Notes: a model not told the origin generated them from the letters alone. A stretch of 14,699 nucleotides of DNA from Alloprevotella sp. (GCA_015259235.1 JABZGM010000036.1:1-14699); one strand, 5' to 3'; positions 1 through 7,823 are shown, counted from the first letter of the stretch. Made by a program: numbers and translations.

Positions 1-1140
1 GTTGTCTTGATGTCCATTGAAATAGTCACCATAACCTCCGAAAGATTCTCCTAAACCATGACTATAATAAAGCATAGAAGTTACTCCGTCGAATCGGAAA
101 CCATCAAATTGGAACTCTTCGAGCCAGTAGCGACAGTTGGAGAGAAGGAAGTGTAAAACCTCGTTTTTACCATAGTCGAAACAGAGAGAATCCCAAGCTG
201 GATGTTCACGTCTGTCGCCTGTATAGAAATATTGGTGTGGGTCTCCAGCAAAATTGCCAAGACCTTCTACTTCGTTCTTGACTGCATGGCTATGCACTAA
301 GTCCATGATGACTGCAATGCCGTGCTGGTGAGCTTCGTCAATGAGCTGTTTTAACTCTTCAGGAGTTCCACAGCGGGAAGAAGTAGCAAAGAAATTGGAG
401 ATATGGTAGCCAAAAGATCCGTAATAAGGATGCTCTTGTATTGCCATTATTTGGATACAATTGTACCCATCAGCGATGATGCGGGGAAGAATGTTTTCAC
501 GAAACTCGTTATATGTGCCCACCTTCTCTGCATCTTGCGCCATACCAATGTGGCATTCGTAGATAAGAAGGGGATTTCTGTTAGGCTTGAAATTTGTTTT
601 CTTGAAAACATACGGATTAGCAGGCGCCCAAACTTGTGCAGAAAAAATCTTTGTTTGTTCGTCTTGCACCACACGTGTGGCATAAGACGGAATGCGTTCT
701 CCTTTTCCTCCTTCCCAATATACATGAAGTTTGTAAAGGTCTCCGTGGTGGATGGATTTCGCAGGGAGTTTAATCTCCCAGTTTCCATTTTCTCCTACAC
801 GCGTGAGTTCATATTCTGAAGACTCTTCCCAGTTGTTGAAGTCACCAACGAGGAAGATTTGGGTTGCATTAGGTGCCCATTCGCGGAAAATCCATTGTTT
901 GCCAGAGCGATGAAGTCCAAAGAAATGGTGCCCCATAGCAAACTCTGCTAAACGCTGTTGTCCTTGTGTAAGCTCCTCTATTTTTGTAAGGGCGTGTTGA
1001 TGTCTTCCAACGATGGCTTCCTGATAAGGAGTAAGCCATTCGTCATTCTTCACAATCTTAAGAAGGGGCATTTTTTTGCTCGCTTCCTTTTTGCTAATCG
1101 TCGCCTTGCTTGAGGCAGGCTTTTTAGAGGTAGCTTTCAT
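1..1140 (-). CDS. glgB: 1,4-alpha-glucan (glycogen) branching enzyme, N-terminal part, cut by window edge
   Basis: GH13-family branching enzyme that cuts alpha-1,4 glucan chains and re-attaches them by alpha-1,6 bonds in cytoplasmic glycogen. The frame is open from the ATG at 1140 to base 1, giving 380 residues; the family usually has about 650-700, so the C-terminal part of the barrel and the C-terminal all-beta domain lie outside. A CBM48-like N-domain (about 60-160) is followed by the (beta/alpha)8 barrel. GH13 region I is DLVHSH (280-285). Region II is DGFRFDGV, with nucleophile Asp351. The surrounding wording (YNCIQIMAIQEH, SFGYHISNFFA, GTPEELKQLID) matches the eukaryotic-type enzyme rather than E. 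coli GlgB. The first 23 residues are a Lys/Ser/Ala-rich tail; Met24 (codon at 1069-1071) is a possible alternative start. It lies 165 bp downstream of the MORN gene, and I see no consensus promoter in between. Confidence 0.95.
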   Translation of the reverse strand, partial: MKATSKKPASSKATISKKEASKKMPLLKIVKNDEWLTPYQEAIVGRHQHALTKIEELTQGQQRLAEFAMGHHFFGLHRSGKQWIFREWAPNATQIFLVGDFNNWEESSEYELTRVGENGNWEIKLPAKSIHHGDLYKLHVYWEGGKGERIPSYATRVVQDEQTKIFSAQVWAPANPYVFKKTNFKPNRNPLLIYECHIGMAQDAEKVGTYNEFRENILPRIIADGYNCIQIMAIQEHPYYGSFGYHISNFFATSSRCGTPEELKQLIDEAHQHGIAVIMDLVHSHAVKNEVEGLGNFAGDPHQYFYTGDRREHPAWDSLCFDYGKNEVLHFLLSNCRYWLEEFQFDGFRFDGVTSMLYYSHGLGESFGGYGDYFNGHQDN

Positions 1141-1305
1141 ATTAGATACGCGTTGTTGTAGGATAAGGCTTATAATAAGAACTTCAACGGAAGAATATAG
1201 TCTTCTGTTGCTTGCATAACTCAATTTTGTTCTATGCAATTCATTTTCTTATATCCTATAAAGAGGGAAAGGAGATATATTTAGATAGATTCCAAAAACA
1301 AACTG

Positions 1306-2430
1306 TTACTTGCGGAATGTTTCAGTTCGTCTTCCGTGGTTATAAGAACCAGCAGCTATTTTATTACCATTTTTGTCATATTCTGTAAAGTTACCATGAC
1401 GCTCTCCTCGGTCATAAGCTCCTTCAAATCGAGTACCATCCGCAGTAATCTCAATGCAGGAACCATGTTTTTGGTTGTCTTTGAACTGTCCTTTATAGCG
1501 TTCGCCTTGCTCGGTATGGAGTATGCCTTCACCGTCCATCATGCCGTTTTTCCAAGTACCATCGTAGTCATCGCCTGCTTTGGTCTTGTACACGCCTTTG
1601 CCGTCAGGTTTGTCAGCTTTCCATTGCCCCGTGTAGGTGGCTTTACCTTTCCATATATAGGTGCCTTGTCCACTTTGTTCTCCATTGAGGAAACGTCCTG
1701 TGTATTTATCACCATTGGCAAAATTGGTTACCCCTTCGCCTGTACGTTCGCCATTTTGATATTGACCTTCATAAACATCGCCATTTTTGAACCGGTATAT
1801 GCCTTTTCCGTGTTGGTTATCGTCTTTCCAATCACCGACATATATGTCTCCATCAGCATAATAATAGGTGCCGAATCCATTGCGTTGGTTATTAAACCAA
1901 TTTCCTTCGTATTTTGTGCCATCAAACCAATCAAAAGAACCTTTTCCTTGTTTCTTATCATTGACCCAATGACCTTTGTATGAAGCACCACTTACGTAGG
2001 TATAAGTGCCTTCACCATTTCGTTTATCATCTTTCCAATCTCCTGAATATACGTCGCCATTGTAATAGTACATCGTGCCTTTTCCTTCTTTGTAGTCACG
2101 ATACCAAAGACCGTCGTAGCGATTGTTATTGATGTAATAATATATTCCTCGACCGTGTTGTTCGTTGTTGAACCATTGACCTTCGTACTTTTCTCCAGAT
2201 TTCAAGGTGAGAACGCCATAACCTTGGCGTTTTCCTTTGACAAAATCTCCTTCGTATATATCCCCATTGCCCATAACGAGACGACCTTTTCCATTAGGAA
2301 CATTTTTAGTTGCATCGCCAACATATTCTCCATCCTTCCAACGGAAAGATTTTACCGACAAACCATCATCTGCGCTGGCTGACAATGAAAAAAAAGCTGC
2401 GGCAAGGGTGGTGAAAATAAATTTACGCAT
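1306..2430 (-). CDS. Exported MORN-repeat protein (14 repeats)
   Basis: 374-residue protein: a signal peptide followed almost entirely by MORN (membrane occupation and recognition nexus) repeats. Residues 1-20 form a type I signal peptide (MRKF, hydrophobic core, SASA before DDGL), so the protein is probably periplasmic or exposed. From Tyr36 to about residue 357 there are 14 consecutive repeats of exactly 23 residues, each on the pattern YxGxWxxxxxxGxGxxxxxxGxx, then a short degenerate tail. No catalytic domain is visible. The start is the ATG at 2430. An in-frame GTG at 2514 would add 28 residues but sits upstream of the promoter seen at 2490-2520 and would bury the signal peptide. The gene follows kdsB on the same strand but seems to have its own promoter overlapping the end of kdsB. 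MORN repeats are known as beta-hairpin scaffolds that bind proteins or lipids; the role here is unknown. Confidence 0.9.
   Translation of the reverse strand: MRKFIFTTLAAAFFSLSASADDGLSVKSFRWKDGEYVGDATKNVPNGKGRLVMGNGDIYEGDFVKGKRQGYGVLTLKSGEKYEGQWFNNEQHGRGIYYYINNNRYDGLWYRDYKEGKGTMYYYNGDVYSGDWKDDKRNGEGTYTYVSGASYKGHWVNDKKQGKGSFDWFDGTKYEGNWFNNQRNGFGTYYYADGDIYVGDWKDDNQHGKGIYRFKNGDVYEGQYQNGERTGEGVTNFANGDKYTGRFLNGEQSGQGTYIWKGKATYTGQWKADKPDGKGVYKTKAGDDYDGTWKNGMMDGEGILHTEQGERYKGQFKDNQKHGSCIEITADGTRFEGAYDRGERHGNFTEYDKNGNKIAAGSYNHGRRTETFRK
1360..2325 (-). repeat. Tandem 69-bp MORN coding repeats, 14 copies
   Basis: Fourteen in-phase 69-bp units encode 23-residue MORN motifs with no insertion or deletion between copies. 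They are diverged in DNA but keep Tyr/Phe at position 1, Gly at position 3, an aromatic at position 5 and mostly Gly-x-Gly near positions 12-14. The regularity produces long open frames in other phases, including one on the plus strand at 1336-1983, which are artefacts. Confidence 0.85.
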
Positions 2431-2489
2431 AGAGAAATATATAGAGAGAATCTTAAACACTTGAGGAAAAACCTCGGTGGTTATATGCG

Positions 2490-2520
2490 CAAAGATAGCT
2501 TTTCTTCCTGACACTACAAA
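2490..2520 (-). promoter_or_regulatory. Bacteroidetes-type promoter of the MORN gene
   Basis: Read on the minus strand, TTTG (2520-2517) is followed by exactly 19 bases and then TATCTTTG (2497-2490). This is a full match to the Bacteroidetes sigma-ABfr consensus TTTG-N19-TAnnTTTG. It starts about 5 bases after the kdsB stop and would give a leader of roughly 50 bases before the ATG at 2430, which supports that start over the GTG at 2514. Confidence 0.75.
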
Positions 2521-2524
2521 GTTT

Positions 2525-3289
2525 TCATTTGTTTTTTTGTGCTTGTTGCGCTAAGAAGTCAGCTGCTAGTTGCAAGTCTTCTGGAGTGTCTATACCTATC
2601 GTTTCAATGTCCGTTTTACCAACCCGGATACGATATCCGTTTTCCAACCAGCGAAGTTGTTCCAGGCTCTCTGATTGCTCTAATGTGCTGGGGGGTAATT
2701 GTGTAATCTCGCTAAGAACGGAGCGGCGATAGGCATACAGACCGATATGTTTGTAGAAGGTATGGTGTGTAAGCCATTCCTTTTCGTCTACTCCTCTGAA
2801 ATATGGAATTACTGATCGGGAAAAATAGAGTGCGCATTCTTGCTTATCCAGCACCACTTTGGGAGAATTAGGGTTCTTCAAGGCTTCGATACCCATGTCG
2901 GGAGTAAAAGGCTTCACCAAGGTGGCAATGTCTGTGTTGGGTTGTTCAAAGCATTGGCACAAGGTTTCGATTTGTGTTGCAGCAATAAAGGGCTCATCTC
3001 CTTGTACATTGACAACTACGTCCACTGCAATTCCAGATTTCTGAACAGCCTCCTCGCAACGATCTGTGCCACTGCGATGGCTGGTGGAGGTCATGATATA
3101 TTTTCCTCCAAATTCCTCTACAACTTGCGCTATTCTGTCGTCATCAGTTGCGACAAAAGTATTGGAAATTACTTTAGAAACTCGCTCATATACATGTTGT
3201 ATAATGGATTTTCCTGCAAGAATAGCTAAAGGTTTTGCAGGAAAACGCGTCGAAGCGTATCGAGCCGGGATAATAGCTATGAATTTCAT
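2525..3289 (-). CDS. kdsB: 3-deoxy-manno-octulosonate cytidylyltransferase (CMP-Kdo synthetase)
   Basis: 254-residue cytoplasmic enzyme that activates Kdo with CTP to CMP-Kdo, the donor for the inner core of lipopolysaccharide. Length is typical for KdsB (about 250). The N-terminal nucleotide-binding signature IPARYASTRFPAKPL is at residues 7-21. HRSGTDR (71-77), QGDEP (96-100, metal and CTP binding), KHIGLYAYRR, LEQSESLEQLRWLENG and the terminal IDTPEDL are all family hallmarks. I chose the ATG at 3289 rather than a TTG two codons upstream because the conserved core starts immediately at MKFIAIIPAR. It lies 85 bp after the PBP1a gene on the same strand with no clear promoter between, so co-transcription is likely and makes sense for two envelope-building enzymes. 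The stop codon is about 95 bp upstream of the MORN ATG. Confidence 0.97.
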   Translation of the reverse strand: MKFIAIIPARYASTRFPAKPLAILAGKSIIQHVYERVSKVISNTFVATDDDRIAQVVEEFGGKYIMTSTSHRSGTDRCEEAVQKSGIAVDVVVNVQGDEPFIAATQIETLCQCFEQPNTDIATLVKPFTPDMGIEALKNPNSPKVVLDKQECALYFSRSVIPYFRGVDEKEWLTHHTFYKHIGLYAYRRSVLSEITQLPPSTLEQSESLEQLRWLENGYRIRVGKTDIETIGIDTPEDLQLAADFLAQQAQKNK

Positions 3290-3374
3290 AAACAAACGAT
3301 TAAGAGAGGTAGAAGAAGTTCTTGAAAATGTGGGTAAGTGTTCGGTTGATTATCGCTCATTGGGTGCAATTTCT

Positions 3375-5768
3375 TTATCGAAATACATTATCCCCTCCGT
3401 TATTCTTTTCTTTATTAGTTGTGGCTACTTTGGGCTGTTGGCTGTTGCCTTCGCTTGTGGGCGAGTCTTTTTTCTTTGGTGCTTTACTTTCCGACTGCGT
3501 GGGATATTGAGTTTTGTCGGTATTATCGGAGTAAAACTCAGCTTTGGGGTCGTATCCTAGAGCCTTGTCCCGATAAACTTTCGTCATATAGAATGCCCAA
3601 ATTGGTAGAGCCGTTGAGGCTCCTTGTCCCATAGCGGTGGAGTTGAAGTGAATGTCACGATCTTCTCCGCCTACCCAGCAAACGGTAACGAGATCTGGAA
3701 TGCAACCCACAAACCATCCGTCTGAGTTGTTGTTGGTTGTACCCGTTTTACCAGCTATTGGTCCTGTCAAGTTGTATTTGAATCTCAAACGCTTGGCAGT
3801 GCCTTGGTCTACTACAGCTCGCATCATGTCGATAATGTATCGACTTGTTTGTTCTGTTACGACTTCTGTCATACGAGGGGTGAATTCAGCAATAACATTT
3901 CCCTCGCTATCTTCAATTTTGCTCACGAGAATAGGAGCACATCTAAGACCGCTATTCACAAAAGCGGTGTATGCTGAAGCCATTTCGCTCACTGTAACAT
4001 CGCAAGGTCCTAAGCATAAAGCCATAGAGGGGTGAATGTCTGGGTTGGCAATGCCAAAACTATGCAACAAGCGAACAAGGCGGTTACCACTTTGGTCCAC
4101 TTGATTCATGAGATTTGCGGTAGCCCAGTTACTAGATTGCGATAACCCCCATTTAAGAGATACCATCTGCCCCGCACGTGAGTGGTTGGCGTTGCGTGGA
4201 GTCCAAGAAGCACCTGCCACGCGATAAGTACGCTGACCATTTGAAATGAGACTTTCTGGAGTGTATCCATCTTCCATGGCAAGCGCAAAGACAAAAGGTT
4301 TCATTGTCGAACCGATTTGTCGACGACCTACCATTGCCATATCATATTGGAATTGCGAATAACGTAAACCTCCTACGTAGGCTTTCACGTAACCGTTATG
4401 CGGGTCAATGGAAACAAGTCCAGAACGAAGGAATGATTTGTAGTAGCGAATAGAATCCATGGGCGACATGACGGTGTCAACGTCTCCATGATAGCTATAT
4501 ACCGTCATCGGTATTTTTGTCTTAAATGCAGATTCTATCTCATCCTCGCTTGCTCCTGCTTGTTTCATCATACGATAACGATCACTCTGTCGCATGGCAC
4601 GATTGAAAATCTGCTTTATTTGATTTGCGCTCAGATTATTAGAGTAGGGGAAGTTGGGGAAAGAACTTCGCTTCTTGTTAAATTCAGGCTGTAAACCAAA
4701 CGCAACATGATTGAACACTGATGATTCTGCGTAGCTCTGCATTCGAGAATCGATAGTGGTATATACCTTTAGTCCATCCGTATATATGTCATAATTACTA
4801 CCATCACGTTTCTTGTTTTTCTTGCACCAGCCATATAGTGGGTCAGTCTCCCAGGAGAGCGAGTCGGTGTAGAATTGTTGCAACTGCCATTCTCTGTAGT
4901 TCTCGCGTTTAGGCTTGTCTGCCATTAAGATTTGACGAAGATATTCGCGAAGGTATGCTGCTTTTCCCTCTTTGTGGTCGATGCGATGGAAATTAAGTGT
5001 GATAGGTTCCGCACTTAATTGGGCGCAACTATCCGCACTTAAGTAGCCTGCTTTAACCATTTGTCCAAGCACTACATTGCGATGTAGGCGACAACGCTCT
5101 AAATCTCGCACAGGGTTGAAGTAAGAAGGATTTTTGCACATCCCAATAAGCGTAGCTGCCTCATTGATAGACAAGTTGTAAGCTGATTTTCCGAAGTAAA
5201 CGTTGGCAGCTGTTTTGATTCCCACAGCATTGTGTAGGAAGTCAAAATAGTTGAGATACAGGGTGATTATCTCTTCTTTGGTATAGTAACGCTCTATCTC
5301 TACGGCTATCACCCATTCTATAGGTTTTTGTAGCAAGCGTTCTATTGTAGTTTTAGCGGTGGCTGAATATAATTGCTTTGCCAGCTGTTGTGTTATGGTT
5401 GAACCACCTCCGGCATTATGTCGTCCCATAATTCCGCGTTTAATCACGGCACGTCCTAAGGCTTTGGCATCAACGCCTGAGTGTTCATAGAATCGCTCGT
5501 CTTCTGTGGCAACAAGCGCTTTGATGAGATATGGAGAAATACTATCTTGATCAACGAAGATACGGTTCTCTTTGTGCGACCATGTACCCAGGAGTACACC
5601 ATCTGAGGTAAATGCTTGCGACGCAAATTTGTTGATAGGGCTTTGGATTTGCTCCATATCGGGCATATAACCTATCCACCCACGTTCAATACCGATGAAA
5701 GCGAGTGAAGTAAGCAGTAAACCGCTAATGAGTAATATCCAAAGCGTAAGTATGAATTTGCGACGCAT
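3375..5768 (-). CDS. mrcA: Class A penicillin-binding protein 1A (glycosyltransferase plus transpeptidase)
   Basis: 797-residue bifunctional peptidoglycan synthase that polymerises lipid II and cross-links the stem peptides. It is anchored by one N-terminal membrane helix (about 5-28). The GT51 domain (about 55-225) has EDERFYEHSGVD with catalytic Glu89, GGSTITQQLAKQLY (121-134) and the KEEIITLYLNYF segment (164-175). The transpeptidase domain has Ser487-Thr-Met-Lys490 (nucleophile motif), Ser545-Ser-Asn547 and Lys674-Thr-Gly676, so all penicillin-binding motifs are intact. The C-terminus (about 745-797) is a polar Lys/Ser/Asn-rich tail, probably disordered. The start at 5768 begins the membrane anchor directly. 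It is followed by kdsB and preceded by prs on the same strand, with a 214-bp gap that holds inverted repeats. The symbol mrcA (ponA, pbp1A) is assigned by architecture. Confidence 0.95.
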   Translation of the reverse strand: MRRKFILTLWILLISGLLLTSLAFIGIERGWIGYMPDMEQIQSPINKFASQAFTSDGVLLGTWSHKENRIFVDQDSISPYLIKALVATEDERFYEHSGVDAKALGRAVIKRGIMGRHNAGGGSTITQQLAKQLYSATAKTTIERLLQKPIEWVIAVEIERYYTKEEIITLYLNYFDFLHNAVGIKTAANVYFGKSAYNLSINEAATLIGMCKNPSYFNPVRDLERCRLHRNVVLGQMVKAGYLSADSCAQLSAEPITLNFHRIDHKEGKAAYLREYLRQILMADKPKRENYREWQLQQFYTDSLSWETDPLYGWCKKNKKRDGSNYDIYTDGLKVYTTIDSRMQSYAESSVFNHVAFGLQPEFNKKRSSFPNFPYSNNLSANQIKQIFNRAMRQSDRYRMMKQAGASEDEIESAFKTKIPMTVYSYHGDVDTVMSPMDSIRYYKSFLRSGLVSIDPHNGYVKAYVGGLRYSQFQYDMAMVGRRQIGSTMKPFVFALAMEDGYTPESLISNGQRTYRVAGASWTPRNANHSRAGQMVSLKWGLSQSSNWATANLMNQVDQSGNRLVRLLHSFGIANPDIHPSMALCLGPCDVTVSEMASAYTAFVNSGLRCAPILVSKIEDSEGNVIAEFTPRMTEVVTEQTSRYIIDMMRAVVDQGTAKRLRFKYNLTGPIAGKTGTTNNNSDGWFVGCIPDLVTVCWVGGEDRDIHFNSTAMGQGASTALPIWAFYMTKVYRDKALGYDPKAEFYSDNTDKTQYPTQSESKAPKKKDSPTSEGNSQQPKVATTNKEKNNGGDNVFR

Positions 5769-5798
5769 AGTCGAAACTTTTATTTATAGGATGGATGA

Positions 5799-5822
5799 AT
5801 CTTAGCTACAATATGCTAAGAT
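5799..5822 (-). promoter_or_regulatory. Hairpin in the presumed leader of the PBP1a gene
   Basis: A perfect 8-bp inverted repeat (5799-5806 and 5815-5822, arms ATCTTAGC and GCTAAGAT) with an 8-base loop sits about 30 bases upstream of the ATG at 5768. It has no U-run, so a plain terminator is unlikely. It could be a leader structure or an operator. Stems of this size can also arise by chance in AT-rich DNA. Confidence 0.35.
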
Positions 5823-5843
5823 AAAGACCTTTGAAACTAAATG

Positions 5844-5961
5844 ATTTCGGTGGAACTCTCTACCACTACGATTGAGATGAGAGAAGAATAAAGCCATACT
5901 TTAGAAAAGTATGCTGAAAACCTCTGTTTCAATTGAGTGCAGTACAAAGTTCCACCGAAAT
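5844..5961. repeat. 14-bp perfect inverted repeat enclosing a small hairpin, between prs and the PBP1a gene
   Basis: ATTTCGGTGGAACT at 5844-5857 is the exact reverse complement of AGTTCCACCGAAAT at 5948-5961, with 90 bases between. The spacer holds a second dyad, CATACTTT/AAAGTATG (5895-5902 and 5906-5913), with a 3-base loop. Read on the minus strand, the inner hairpin is followed by a moderately U-rich run and may terminate prs transcripts. The outer arms could form a long-range RNA stem, be paired protein-binding sites, or be the ends of a very small non-autonomous element. No target-site duplication flanks the arms. Confidence 0.6.
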
Positions 5962-5982
5962 TCTTGTGGTGATTAGAAAGAA

Positions 5983-6915
5983 TTAGATGAGATATTGGCT
6001 GCTAATGCTTTCATTTTCGAGGACGCGACGAATCGTTTCTGCGAAGAGAGGTCCTACACTGAGCTGTTTCACCTTAGAAGAAGTCCCATTATAGGGGATG
6101 GAATCGGTAAATACGATTTCTTCCAGTGCACTAGCTTCCACACGCTCGTCTGCAGGGCCTGACATAATGCAGTGAGATGCCATGGCGCGTACAGAGTTTG
6201 CACCTTTAGATTTTAGCAAGTCTGCCGCCTTAGTAATGGTGCCAGCTGTGTCAACCATGTCGTCTACAAGAACTACGTCCATACCAGCTACGTCACCAAT
6301 GACTTCCATTGAGTCTACCTCATTGGCGCGTTTGCGAGTCTTATTGCAAATAACGATGGGGCAATCCAGATACTTTGCGTAGGTGCTAGCACGTTTGGAA
6401 CCACCAACGTCAGGAGTTGCAATGCAAATGTTCTTGAGGTTAAGGCTCTTTACGTAGGGAAGCAAAATGGTCGATGCGAACAAATGGTCTACAGGTACTT
6501 CAAAGAAGCCTTGTTCTTGGTCTGCATGGAGGTCCATCGTCATGATGCGATCGATACCAGCAACGCTAAGCATGTTAGCAACGAGCTTGGCAGCAATTGA
6601 AACGCGGGGTTTGCTCTTACGGTCTTGTCGTGCCCATCCGTAGTAAGGCACTACTGCTTGGATGGAGCGTGCAGAAGCACGTTTCGCAGCATCAACCATG
6701 AGGAGCAATTCCATGAGATTGTCAGTGGAGGGGAAAGTGCTTTGCACGAGGAAAACATCGCATCCGCGGATAGATTCTTCGTAGCAAACCTCAAATTCGC
6801 CGTCGGCAAAGTAGGTAATACTTACATTGCCAAGTGAGCAACCAAGGTTTTCGCAAATTTTCTCGGCCAAGTAGCGCGATTTTGTGCCAGAGAAGACTTT
6901 CATTTTACTGTTCAT
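5983..6915 (-). CDS. prs: Ribose-phosphate pyrophosphokinase (PRPP synthetase)
   Basis: 310-residue cytoplasmic enzyme that transfers pyrophosphate from ATP to ribose 5-phosphate to make PRPP for nucleotide, histidine, tryptophan and NAD synthesis. It has two phosphoribosyltransferase-type folds. Diagnostic segments are FADGE (36-40), YYGWARQDRK (91-100, ATP-binding flexible region), MDLHADQEQGFF (127-138, with the metal-binding MDLH), the KTRKR loop (192-196) and the PRPP loop VDDMVDTAGT (217-226). The start is the ATG at 6915; an ATG four codons later (6903) is equally possible. A TTG-initiated extension to 7032 adds 39 residues with no family counterpart and is rejected. The gene follows the ThiE-like gene by 161 bp and precedes the PBP1a gene by 214 bp. 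I see no consensus promoter in the upstream gap, so its transcription start is unresolved. Confidence 0.96.
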   Translation of the reverse strand: MNSKMKVFSGTKSRYLAEKICENLGCSLGNVSITYFADGEFEVCYEESIRGCDVFLVQSTFPSTDNLMELLLMVDAAKRASARSIQAVVPYYGWARQDRKSKPRVSIAAKLVANMLSVAGIDRIMTMDLHADQEQGFFEVPVDHLFASTILLPYVKSLNLKNICIATPDVGGSKRASTYAKYLDCPIVICNKTRKRANEVDSMEVIGDVAGMDVVLVDDMVDTAGTITKAADLLKSKGANSVRAMASHCIMSGPADERVEASALEEIVFTDSIPYNGTSSKVKQLSVGPLFAETIRRVLENESISSQYLI

Positions 6916-7076
6916 TACGTTGTGAGTGTGTATTGGTTTGGAATGAATTGGGGCAATGGGGGAAGTGTGTACTTTTAGTCTTTTGCTTATGTTTGAGATG
7001 CTAGTCCCTAATAAACTTAAGCGGAACTTCAAATCTTTTTTCAGTTGTATTTATAGTGGGCAGTATGAATTTTCGA

Positions 7077-7685
7077 TTAGTCCACGATTTTGCGAAGTTT
7101 TCGGAAGTGATAAACAACTTCTTTGTAGTCGTTGCTTGTGTGGAGATTAAATCGATTCCAAATATCGCCAAGAACAACAAAACCACCGAATCCGAGTTCT
7201 TTTAATTCTTGGATATTGTTTAGACCGATACCACCAAAGGCCATCACTTTTTTGTTGATGACCTTCTTTTGTGCCATTTGGCGGAGCATTTGTAGGGAGA
7301 AAGTGGGATTGAAATCATCTTGATCTAAAGCGTCAAAGAGTGGTCCCAATAGCATATAGTCGCAAAAGCTAGCACAATTACTGAGTTCTTGTGCATTATG
7401 ACAAGAACAAGAAATGTGTCCTTTGTAGTTTTGTGTCTCTTTAGTGTTACGGCTGTTCAGGTGAATACCTTTGAGTCCATATTCTTGCTTGAGGTAAAAG
7501 TGGTCATGTACTACTATCTTCTTTCTATATCCATCGGGGATGAGCGAAAGAAGACGTTCGGAATAAACTGGTTCGGAATTCGGTTTGCGTAGGTGAAGCG
7601 TATCAAGTCCTTCGTCGAAGAGAGCTGTAAGAATCTGGTGTTCTTCCACGAAAAATTCGGGACGCGTCATCAATATAAGTTTCAT
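7077..7685 (-). CDS. ThiE/TenI-family protein (thiamine phosphate synthase-like)
   Basis: 202 residues, the length of a single ThiE/TenI (beta/alpha)8 barrel. Family landmarks in order: LHLRKP (30-35), VVHDH (58-62), GIHLNSRN (73-80), SCH (94-96), DYMLLGPLFDAL (109-120) and AFGGIGLNNI (149-158) near the phosphate-binding end. In canonical ThiE the second landmark usually carries Asn-Asp (xNDxxxLA) where this protein has His-Asp, and the loop after GPIF usually contains T-x-T/S-K-x, which is absent here (GPLFDALDQDDFNP). It may therefore be a diverged thiamine phosphate synthase or a TenI-like protein of other function. It is not next to other thi genes here, and I see no TPP-riboswitch core (CUGAGA) upstream. 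The ATG at 7685 is the natural start, and a promoter-like sequence lies about 105 bases upstream. Confidence 0.8.
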   Translation of the reverse strand: MKLILMTRPEFFVEEHQILTALFDEGLDTLHLRKPNSEPVYSERLLSLIPDGYRKKIVVHDHFYLKQEYGLKGIHLNSRNTKETQNYKGHISCSCHNAQELSNCASFCDYMLLGPLFDALDQDDFNPTFSLQMLRQMAQKKVINKKVMAFGGIGLNNIQELKELGFGGFVVLGDIWNRFNLHTSNDYKEVVYHFRKLRKIVD

Positions 7686-7790
7686 TATCGCGAAATGAAT
7701 AGTTGAGGATGCTGAAAACTTGTGGTTCTAATCCCAAATATACATGGAGGAGTTGCCTCTATATATCGCATCTTTAGGACTAATCCTCTG

Positions 7791-7823
7791 CAAAGATAAC
7801 AAAAAACATTGACTACGTAGCAA
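7791..7823 (-). promoter_or_regulatory. Candidate promoter of the ThiE-like gene
   Basis: On the minus strand, TATCTTTG (7798-7791) matches the Bacteroidetes -7 consensus TAnnTTTG exactly and is identical to the -7 element of the MORN promoter. The upstream element is weak: only CTTG, 22 bases away, slightly outside the usual 19-21. The leader would be about 100 bases. Confidence 0.45.

Noticed and set aside
403..819. Plus-strand and minus-strand frames inside the branching-enzyme region
   Set aside because: Shadows of the glgB frame, which is open from 1140 to the window edge and carries the GH13 motifs.
1336..1983. 215-codon plus-strand ORF opposite the MORN gene
   Set aside because: It is an antisense shadow created by the 69-bp coding periodicity; it has no motif and overlaps a clear gene over its whole length.
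2431..2514. N-terminal extension of the MORN gene from a GTG at 2514
   Set aside because: The consensus promoter at 2490-2520 lies inside it, and the signal peptide starts cleanly at the ATG at 2430.
6916..7032. 39-residue N-terminal extension of Prs from a TTG at 7032
   Set aside because: PRPP synthetases start within a few residues of the VFSGT strand; the extension has no family counterpart and the ATG at 6915 fits.
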